Of a stretch of 64,000 nucleotides of DNA, positions 55,666 through 64,000 are shown one piece after another. Positions within the stretch are counted from its first letter, which is position 1. Every line of letters begins with the position of its first letter. The stretch is from Tipula vernalis (Eukaryota; Arthropoda; Insecta; Diptera; Tipulidae). The translations under genes and the position numbers were made by a program. The notes beneath the pieces are model-generated. The model was given only the letters and a program-made list of their open reading frames with translations. It ran no database searches and was not told the origin of the DNA. The stretch spans positions 314,002,092 to 314,066,091 of the forward strand of contig OY282558.1 of NCBI GenBank assembly GCA_958295665.1. Direction: 5' to 3'.

Positions 55666-58311
55666 TTATTCATCATCCCCGCCTTGAATGCTTCCAGCTT
55701 TCAACATCGATTCCGTACCCATCGATGGAAAAGGACAGATTTTGGTAACTGGCCTTTTTATAATGCCCCCTTGAGTTTTTAGAGCGACCACCCTAACCAA
55801 TTTATCGCTTCCCGGATGAACCTCCAACACACGACCCATTTTCCACCTCAGAGGTGGCAGATTCTCTTCCTTTACGAGAACGAGTTCTCCGACATCAATG
55901 TTCCGCGATGATGTTGACCATTTTCTGCGATGCTGCATCCCTAGGAGGTACTCATTAGTCCAACGCGACCAGAAGTGCTGATGTAATTGCTGAACATGGC
56001 GCCACCGTTTTAAATACGGCACCTTTTCATTTTCGATATTCGGCTCCATAATTGCCGTGAGAGGTCGTCCGACTAGAAAATGCCCGGGATTAATTGCCTC
56101 CAGATCGTTCGGGTCTGATGATAGTGGGGTCAATGGCCGTGAATTTAATACAGCATCCACTTGCTTAAATGCTGTATTCATCTCTTCATACGTTAAGGAT
56201 GAGTCCCCCATTATCCGACGTAAATGGTGCTTCGCGGATTTTACGGCAGCTTCGTAGATCCCACCGAAGTGTGGGGCCAATGGTGGAGCAAAACGCCAAT
56301 TTATCATACCGTCTTGACATATGCGCAAAATCCCGTCGTTACAATGTTGAGTTTTGAATAACTGGTACAACTCGTGTAAGGAAGAATTTGCTCCTACAAA
56401 ATTCGTACCATTATCACAAAATATGTTTTTGCACATACCTCTTGTTGAAATAAATCTCTTCAGAGCTCCAACAAACGCATCTGAAGACAGGTCTGACACC
56501 AGTTCCAAATGAACTGCTTTTATCGCCAGACATACGAATATGGCTAAATATCCTTTTGTTGGCCCCTTGCCTCGTATTTTGTGGTGTATAAAGAAAGGAC
56601 CTGCGAAGTCGACTCCAACATTGTAAAATGGTGGCGCACATGTAACACGTTCGGTTGGAAAATCCCCCATCTTCTGCTGACTCGTTTTTGCTCGAAATCG
56701 GAAACAGAGGATGCAATTGTGGCACACCCTTTTTGCTAACCTTCGTCCATTAATTGGCCGGTATTCTTGCCGCACAGCTGCCAGTAATGCCTGTGGACCT
56801 GCGTGAAGAAGTTTTTTATGAAAATAAGACAGGATTGACAAGGTAATTGGATGTGTGGATGGCAATAAAATCGGATATTTCGTTGAATATGAGAGGGATG
56901 AATGTTTTAGTCGACCCCCCACTCGAAGGATTCCGCTACTATCTAGGAAAGGAGACAAAGGAATTAATGGGTCCTTGGGACTGAGTGGTGTTTTGGCCCT
57001 TAATGACCCCATCTGGTCTTTAAAACCAGTAGACTGTATTATCTTTATTATTAAATTTAGACCATTCTGAAGATCACATGCCTGGATGTCACTATATATC
57101 CTATCACTTTCTTCCCTTGACAGATAGTTGTGAATAAAGCGATGAACATAAGCCATAATTCTTTGCAAAGAGAGAAAATTTCGTGATTGGAATCTCTGCA
57201 GAAGGTCCACCTCCTCCAGCGCAGATGAACATGCCAAGGCGGCTTTAGTTTGCCGACGTTCCGGAACTTCATCTATTACTGGTATGCGTGACGTAGGCCA
57301 TTGGTCAGGCGAGGCTTTCAAAAATGATGGCCCTGTAAACCACGATGAGTGCCGTATCAGTTCTAGTGGCGAACATCCTCTCGACAATAGATCCGCCGAG
57401 TTGAATTTAGTGCTGATATGGCGCCAATTAGATGTTGCTGTCAGTCTCTGAATTTTTGCTACTCGATTCCCGACAAATGTTGTAAATGTGGTTGATTCCG
57501 AAGAGATCCACGATAATGCGACTGCTGAATCTGACCAGTAGTAGGTTTCATGAATGGTGATATTTAAGACTGGAATAACCTTTCTTACCAGTTCAACTAA
57601 CAGCAGAGCCGCACAAAGTTCAAGACGTGGTATGGTTGTTTTACTGAGAGGCGCCACACGAGACTTTGCGCAGATTATTTGAACGTTAACGGAGCACATT
57701 CCTTGACTCCTCAGATATATAGCTGCTCCAAATGCCTTTTCGCTAGCGTCTGCAAACCCGTGAAGCTCGTAAACCACGCCCATTGATGTTAATGTGATCC
57801 GCCGACTAACTTGAAGATCGTTTAAAAGTGTGAGCTGATTTCGAAAATCTTGCCAAACAGTAAACAGATCTTGTGGAAGCGACTGATCCCAATCATTCTT
57901 AAGCATCCATATTTTTTGTAAATAAATTTTTGCTCGTGTAATGACTGGCGAGGTAAGCCCGAGTGGATCGAATATACGAGCTATGTCCGACAAAACTGTT
58001 CTTTTCGTAACTCGTCCTCCATTGTCTTTAACCTGGACATTAAAACAGAAAACGTCCGATGATGGCTGCCAATACATCCCAAGTGTCTTGATGAAATCGC
58101 CATTTTCGAGCTGAAGCAGTTTCTCGCGATGTTCCTGAGGTGTGCCCTCCAAAATGTCTTGCGAGTTGGCGCACCATTTTCGGAGTTCCATTCCCGCCGT
58201 GCTTAGAATTTTCGAGATTTGAGTTTTTATAGTCTTAGCCTCCTCCAAATTATTGGTGCCGGTCAGTACATCATCTACGTATACGTCGCGCTTTATGACT
58301 TGTGATGCCAA
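55666..58311 (-). CDS. BEL/Pao pol: RT C-terminus, RNase H, integrase (881 open codons)
   Basis: In phase with the RT thumb: the catalytic YVDD is at 11-14, preceded by the last RT residues in another frame. Then come 'RTVLSDIARIFDPLGLTSPV' near 104 and RNase H with 'HGFADASEKAFGAAIY' at 184 and 'IPRLELCAALLL' at 227. Integrase follows: His498/His503/Cys530/Cys533 zinc finger, catalytic Asp568 ('VGVDFAGP'), Asp633 ('FCDNGTNFVGA') and Glu687 ('FGGIYEAAVKSAKHHL'). The C-terminal BEL domain has 'RWRHVQQLHQHFWSRW' and 'LPPLRWKMGRVLEVHPG'. All catalytic residues of RNase H and integrase are in place. The ATG at 58311 is internal to pol, so this is an open part of a longer broken frame and not a natural start. 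Confidence 0.9.
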   Translation of the reverse strand: MASQVIKRDVYVDDVLTGTNNLEEAKTIKTQISKILSTAGMELRKWCANSQDILEGTPQEHREKLLQLENGDFIKTLGMYWQPSSDVFCFNVQVKDNGGRVTKRTVLSDIARIFDPLGLTSPVITRAKIYLQKIWMLKNDWDQSLPQDLFTVWQDFRNQLTLLNDLQVSRRITLTSMGVVYELHGFADASEKAFGAAIYLRSQGMCSVNVQIICAKSRVAPLSKTTIPRLELCAALLLVELVRKVIPVLNITIHETYYWSDSAVALSWISSESTTFTTFVGNRVAKIQRLTATSNWRHISTKFNSADLLSRGCSPLELIRHSSWFTGPSFLKASPDQWPTSRIPVIDEVPERRQTKAALACSSALEEVDLLQRFQSRNFLSLQRIMAYVHRFIHNYLSREESDRIYSDIQACDLQNGLNLIIKIIQSTGFKDQMGSLRAKTPLSPKDPLIPLSPFLDSSGILRVGGRLKHSSLSYSTKYPILLPSTHPITLSILSYFHKKLLHAGPQALLAAVRQEYRPINGRRLAKRVCHNCILCFRFRAKTSQQKMGDFPTERVTCAPPFYNVGVDFAGPFFIHHKIRGKGPTKGYLAIFVCLAIKAVHLELVSDLSSDAFVGALKRFISTRGMCKNIFCDNGTNFVGANSSLHELYQLFKTQHCNDGILRICQDGMINWRFAPPLAPHFGGIYEAAVKSAKHHLRRIMGDSSLTYEEMNTAFKQVDAVLNSRPLTPLSSDPNDLEAINPGHFLVGRPLTAIMEPNIENEKVPYLKRWRHVQQLHQHFWSRWTNEYLLGMQHRRKWSTSSRNIDVGELVLVKEENLPPLRWKMGRVLEVHPGSDKLVRVVALKTQGGIIKRPVTKICPFPSMGTESMLKAGSIQGGDDE

Positions 58312-59125
58312 GGGATACTGTTCCTGATGAATTTCCGCTAACCTCTGAACACATTTTGTTGCTAGATATACGAAGCACTGGCTGTACCGAAGGTTAAGGT
58401 GAGCAGTTTAAACATTTTTAGAGATTCTGATGGTGTTTTTCTCCAGAATATATGTTGTAGCTGAGCATCATCGTCAGTAACCATTATCTGACGATACATT
58501 TTACAGATATCTGCACTGAATACGTACTCGTAGGTTCTGAACCAGGCCAAAATAGAGAACACGTCTTGTTGCAATACAGGCCCACCATAAGAATGTCGTT
58601 TAAAGCCTTTCCGGAATCAGATTTTGCCGAGGCGTCAAAAACTATCCTCATCTTGGTCGTGGAGCTATCCGGTTTTAACACGCAATGATGCGGTCAGAAG
58701 AAATTTGTTGCGGAGACCTCTTCTGCTGTGACTTGCCTCATATGGCCTAACTCTAAATATTCTTCAATGGTTTCTTGATAGACCTTTCTCAGATTATCAT
58801 TCCTGGTTAGCCGATGTTCCAGGCTGTTAAACCTTCGACGAGCCATATCTTGCGAGTTACCTAAAACCGAGGGTGGTTGAGAAATTGGAAGTTTCACAAT
58901 AAATTTACCTGCGGCCGTGCGTCCATAGTGTTTCTTAAAATGATCCTCCACATACTGTTCTTGCTTGGACATCGCAGGACATGCGGCGTTGAGATGTTCA
59001 ATTTCAAAAAAATTTCGGAGTTGCTCATTTAGAGTTTCTTCTATTGATAGCGTGTTGCATACATGGTAGTTTTGTGGTGATGAGCAATAATTTGCGGTTT
59101 TGCCCACTACGACCCAGCCTAGCAA
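58312..59125 (-). pseudogene. BEL/Pao pol, protease end and RT N-terminal part, broken
   Basis: 143 codons (59125-58694) include 'LGWVVVGK', the end of the protease-RT linker, 'QYVEDHFKKHYGRTAAGKF' and 'RRFNSLEHRL', then an in-frame TGA at the usual 'PHH' block. The next open piece, 58681-58484, has '[20 protein letters not shown]', the RT finger motif. The frame shifts again near 58560 to 58574-58362 ('[14 protein letters not shown]', first catalytic Asp region) and once more before 58311. These three lesions inactivate RT while leaving the rest of pol open. Confidence 0.85.
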
Positions 59126-59246
59126 GGTGTTTTGTAAGATAATTAAAATTCATTTTAAAGCAATAATTCTTTACAATTTAATAATAACTTGCATTACATA
59201 AGTCGTAATGAAAGGCTTGCATTAAAAATTAAAGTTATTTTTTCAA

Positions 59247-59640
59247 CTGTGTGGCTATTGACAAGTGACATCGCAATCCATATTCAGACATAACACTTGA
59301 GAGGCTGAGTTTATTCACATTTTTTTATGATTTTTAGAAAATCGAATTTCCCGATATTTCCCACGGGAAACTTAAACTGAATTTTTTTTCCGCGATAGCT
59401 ATTGACAAGTTACATCAATATAATTCATCTCCAGACATAACACTCTAAAGGCTGATTTCATACAAATTTTCTAATGGTTTTTGGAAAGTCGGATTTTAGG
59501 AGATTTCCCACGGGAACCTTGAACTGAATTTTTTTCCTGCAATAGCTATTGACAAGTCACATCTATGCAATCCGTCTCCAGACGTAACACTCTAGAGAGG
59601 CTGATTTTATACAAATTTTCTAATGATTTTTAGAAAATCG
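59247..59640. repeat. Foldback 150-bp repeat units, plus orientation
   Basis: Three units, starting GGCTATTGACAAGTGACATC at 59250 and again near 59398 and 59547. The last breaks off at 59640 without the terminal CTTTAACAG of the complete element. They continue the array interrupted at 48845: the first unit here and the last unit there share CATATTCAGACAT...ACTTGAGAGGCTGA. Confidence 0.75.
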
Positions 59641-60140
59641 AATTTAATGGAATAATAGTATAATGGAATGATTGTTTAAGGTTATGATGATACGACGGGA
59701 CGTATACCGGTATGATTGTACGTTGCTATCATGGTATGATAGAATTTGAGTTTAATTTGAGAGAGAAATTCGGTTATGGAAAAATTTGAGGTCGAGTTTA
59801 GGGTTTACTGGGAAGTTAAATTGAGTTAAGTTCATACACGCATGTAGCTTTCGAATCGAGTTAATTTTGTGATTGGGTTGGAAATAAGTGTTAAGTTGAG
59901 CAGAGGGTTGAGATTTGAGTCGAGCAATTTGCATCTTGCTATTGGGTTGATTTGGAGTTAGGATAAGGATTGGTTTGAAAGTTGATTAAGGGTTGATTTG
60001 GTAATTTCATTGATAGATGGATTGGCCGCCAATTTGGTGATTGCGTTTAGGATTGTATTGCGATTGAGATATAGGTTGAGTTTGTAAATTGAGTTGGAGG
60101 TTAAGCTGAAGACTGACTTAAGAGGTTCATTTCGGGATTG
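59641..60140 (-). repeat. Degenerate minisatellite block, inverted copy of 31.2-31.9 kb
   Basis: 59650-59745 has TGGTATGAT-type words and 59745-60140 has GAGTTGAG-type words. Together these are the reverse complement, in order, of 31190-31700. The copy here lacks the giant hexamer array. Confidence 0.7.
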
Positions 60141-63100
60141 ATTTGGGAGTAGAAATAATAAAGACTGAATTTCTGATCACCTCATTAGGTTTGAGCCCTT
60201 TATATTTTTATGGATTGGTTCCTATTTTTCTATCGCCGAAATATTGTACTCGAGATGACATCTCTTTATTAAAATTCTACAAGCTTCAATTATCTAAAAC
60301 TGCGCTAATACAATTAAAGTGGAATTAATAATTGACATAGTTCAATATTTGGATGGTTTATTGGAATAAAACTTTGATTTTGTGGGCCACCAAAAATAAC
60401 AGTTCCGAAGACAGGAATTCTTAGCAAAAAAAAAAGCAAATTCATTTATTTATATAAAATTAAAGCAAAGTATCAAGCGAGACAAAAATTGTTTAAAATC
60501 AAATTTTAAAATTAACTCCATCACGCATTCTTGTCCATCCAAATAAGGAAACTGTATTCTTGTACCAAATATATAATAAAAAGAAAATGTATCGAACCCA
60601 TATTATATAATATAAAAGCAATTTTTTGCACACACAAAAAATTGACGATGAACCACAAAAAAAATTTTATTTTGTAAGGCGAAACTTTGTTTGTTAAAAA
60701 GACGCGCGGCATTCAAAACAAATCAAGAACGAAAAATATGAAAGAGACCGTGGAGCCAGTTTTCTTGTAAATTGTTGCTTTAATTTTTTTTTTTTTTTTT
60801 GGGTATTTCTGCACAAATACCATAAAAATTCGCATTGTATTTTTATGTCGGATTGCTGTTGTTTTAATGAATTTTATATTAAATCGATACATCATTAAAA
60901 TTCATAAGCAGCGAAAATAATTTTTTATTGAAACCCAATACGGGATTAAAGGTTAAATAAAATTGCAGGAAGTTAAAAATTTAATTTAAATCAGAAACAA
61001 TAAAGATTTTAATCGTCTATAACGTTACATTTATGCTTCTGTGCCACGATTTTAATGAAGTTCAAAATGTTTTGTACATATTGTCGTTTTTTTTAAAAAT
61101 AGAAATAAACTAATTTTTGAAGATGTTACATTTTTTGTAAGGAACACTCCCATGTTGATGATAATGCCAACAAAGAAAATGACAAAAATTTATCTAAAGA
61201 AATAATTTTGTGACATATTTTTTTCGCTGAGAATGAAAAAATGTTTTTATCGAAATATTTCTTTTTTTTTTTGTTTGCTCGTTGATTTTCAAACTTGGCT
61301 ATAACATACATATGTATATAAACATTTTTGTGCTTCTCAAAATTCCCAAACGTCATCTTTTCGGAGCACACAGCAAAAAAATAAACATGAGGAAGATTAT
61401 TAAACATTTGTAATAAATTCCACCTATCTAAGATCTCGTCTACAATGACTTTTTATCTAATGTTCTATTTTCATTTTGTGTACCATCCCAAAGCATGTCG
61501 TTTTTATTTTTCTAAAGTAAACACAAAAATAAGTTAACGGAAATACTTCTAAATTTCTTCTTCTTATGTTATAGTTATGTATATAAGGATTTGAATAAGA
61601 AGATGCTTGAAATACAATTGAAATATTTTTGAATTATACGCTGACCAAAAACCAAACCACAAAACAACAACCAACCAAAAAACACAAAAAACCAAATTGT
61701 TGTTTGCAGAACTTTATTAAGTAAATTGAAAAAAATTTAATCAATATGATGATGATGCCATATAATCCCCAATAGTCTTACAATATCATGACACGATCAG
61801 TATAAAAGAAAACAAACTTCTTTATAATTTTTCAATCTAAATTCATGTATTTATTGTTTGAACTTGAATATTTATAAATATTTTAGAGAGATACATTTTT
61901 ATATGTACATAAAAGCATGTGTATACAGCTTTATGTAATAATTTTTGACATTTTTATATATTTTATATACATTATAAATTATATATAAGCAATTTCTTTA
62001 TTTAGGACATACTTATTAATAAATAGCACCATAAAATATCGATAAAAATAAAGATAAATAAAGTTTATTGATCAACGGCATACTACTGAAATTATTTTAT
62101 CAATGGATAGTGTTGGAGATTTAAAAAAAAAAATTAAACTTAAAGCGAGAGCCATATGACACGTCGAATATATTATATTTTATATGCCACCTTCCAAATT
62201 TATGTGTTTGACGTTTAATAAATATTTTTGTTTATAATTTCTTATTTAAATGTATATTAAATCAATAAAATACCCGCTAAAGACAAAAAATTCTTGTAAA
62301 ATATTAAGAGGCGTGTTAATAAATTACTTGTCGTAGAAACTAAACTAAAAATAATTCTTAAAATTATTTTGAGATATTATTTATGAATCTTCTTAAATTT
62401 ATCGTGATTATATTAAGATTATATTTCAAATTTTTTTTATAAATACGATATGTACATATTATATTAAATAAAAGGGAGAACTATAAATTATTGTTAATTG
62501 TCGACAAAAAAAAAAAATCCTCTATTTTATCTCTCGACGAAAATGGGTTGATACAAAAATGTTGAATATTAATAGGATCATTAACAAGTATTTTTAACAT
62601 GCATATAAATATTAAATACATATCTATTAGAATATTACGCTTTAAAATGGGTATATACGGGACGTATAATCCACCGCGCTTAAGCCAAAAAAAAAAACTG
62701 TAATACTCATGATATATACCATCTGATGACAAAAAAATTACAAAAATATTCTAATATGTGTAGAAAAGGTGTGGATTTATCAGAGCAAGAAGAATATTTA
62801 TCTGATTTTCATTTAACATTTATGTGATATTCCTTACAAATAATATGCTTTATCAACATAATAATATACGTGTACGACGAAAACCATTTTAATGGATATA
62901 AAAATTATGTTTATTATGGTAAAAATATAACACCCTCATTCACATTTGCGTTTAGTTGATTATTTTTAAGGGTTATTTCAGGTATGGCTGAGGTGGTAGG
63001 CAATAATATATGAGCGAGTGATGCAGATTGTGAATTTAATATTCTAAAGCAGAAGCTTAAATTATTTGCGGAATTTTGGAAACACACCTTTTTATTTTAT

Positions 63101-64000
63101 AATCTTGTTTCATTTCTCCATTTGAACAGCCTTGGTTGAGAGAAAGAGGGCGATCTTATTTGTGCAAATGGGAATCAATATTAATTTTTTTGTAACGATT
63201 CCTTATAAATAATGTATTGTTGTTGAGACTAGTAACGAAGTTGGATATTTAACTTGATTCGAAAAAAATTAGGATTTTTAGTCAGAAATTTAGTTCCAAG
63301 ATGTTTTCGAAGTTAAACAAAATGATAAATGTAGTTTTGAACATAGATCTAGCCATAATTGGTCAACTGCATTCAACAAAGAAGAAATTAATTAAGATAA
63401 AGAAATTTTAAATAGGGAATATTGGCTTGAATTTTAAACTCGATATAATGAGTTTGAGTGAAATTTTAAGTAGAAATTATCTTCTTTATATTTCATTTGA
63501 GAAGCACATTTTGAAACAATTTTTAGCAAAATATTTAATGCACTTTATGTGATTGAGTTTAAATTCTAAACACGATTAAACAAATTTTTTAGTTCAACTA
63601 GAAAATCAAGAATCGAGCAAAAATCTGAATGATTTTTGTTTTATAGTAGAAGCATTTCAATTTTAAACCGTAATTGAATAAAATCTTTAGTAGGAACTTA
63701 CATTAGCCATAGAGTTTAAATTAAAATTTAATTTAAGCAAAAGCATAAGCTTAAATTAGCTTAAGACCTGAGTTTGGAACTTCCGGACTGTCTTTAATAA
63801 CAATTTGAGTCTTTAATAACAATTTTAAAAATTTAGTTAAAATTATTCGAGCAAAATTTTTGTTTAAGACGGAGTAAAACAAGATTTGAACAAAGTTAGA
63901 ACTAAAAATTCAATTTCAATCCAATCGGGATTTTGAGCAAGAAGTTGGATGTAATTTAATAAAAAAAATATTTAAAAATTGAGTTTAAATTCCAAATTTA
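60141..64000. other. AT-rich stretch without recognisable gene
   Basis: Very AT-rich with A/T homopolymers (for example 60785-60802). Short open frames on both strands have no recognisable domain. No RNA gene, transposon end or promoter could be supported. Confidence 0.5.

Larger units (their letters stand above)
55666..59150 (-). mobile_element. BEL/Pao element, 5' truncated (no gag, no protease core)
   Basis: Minus-strand pol from the end of the protease region through integrase and the BEL-specific C-terminus. Gag and the start of pol are missing. Upstream (59150-59246) is AT-rich sequence, then foldback units. Three lesions lie in the first 800 bp of pol; the rest is open. It is clearly younger than the two plus-strand BEL relics. 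Confidence 0.9.

Overview
This window reads as AT-rich, repeat-choked DNA from an insect, most likely a fly (Diptera). The evidence is a pair of jockey-type LINEs with two-ORF structure, arthropod-type Ty3/gypsy and BEL/Pao elements, a tRNA-derived SINE, MITEs and a foldback-type element. I recognise no host protein-coding gene. The only host-gene hint is one possible short terminal exon on the minus strand near 40.4 kb.

Layout. 1-8.8 kb: AT-rich DNA with a decayed BEL/Pao pol (+), a diverged foldback arm and a 411-bp terminal-inverted-repeat element. 8.8-20.2 kb: a nested stack. An old jockey copy (+) was broken by a CR1/jockey-like LINE (-), by a 332-bp SINE (+) with an exact 13-bp target duplication, and by a nearly intact second jockey copy (-) with an exact target duplication of at least 10 bp. 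20.2-23.2 kb: AT-rich spacer with a CpG-containing nested hairpin. 23.2-29.9 kb: a complete, young gypsy-class LTR retrotransposon (+) with almost identical 552/551-bp LTRs, a 4-bp target duplication, gag, and pol in the -1 frame behind a classical A AAA AAC slippery heptamer. 30-31 kb: a second BEL/Pao relic (+). 31.2-37.5 kb: a simple-repeat district holding an almost perfect (CACCAT)n array of about 2.74 kb, a 108-bp tandem repeat and degenerate minisatellites. 41.2-44.1 kb: an old gypsy relic (-) interrupted by a 1.06-kb foldback element. 44.4-48.8 kb: SINE head, hAT-like MITE and a second foldback array, interrupted by a 2.39-kb TA-flanked DNA element that itself holds a MITE-like inverted repeat. 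48.8-59.2 kb: a defective gypsy element (-) and a 5'-truncated BEL/Pao element (-) with 881 open codons of pol. 59.2-60.1 kb: more foldback units and degenerate repeats. 60.1-64 kb: AT-rich DNA without recognisable genes.

The 'genes' here are those of selfish elements. Jockey ORF1 (nucleic-acid chaperone) and ORF2 (endonuclease/reverse transcriptase) would drive target-primed insertion, and the SINE would depend on a LINE in trans. Gypsy and BEL gag/pol would make capsid particles, cDNA and integrase. Almost all copies carry stops, frameshifts, deletions or nested insertions. The youngest are the gypsy element at 23.2 kb and the minus-strand jockey copy. All family calls rest on motifs read by eye, and element ends are firm only where a target duplication or LTR was seen.
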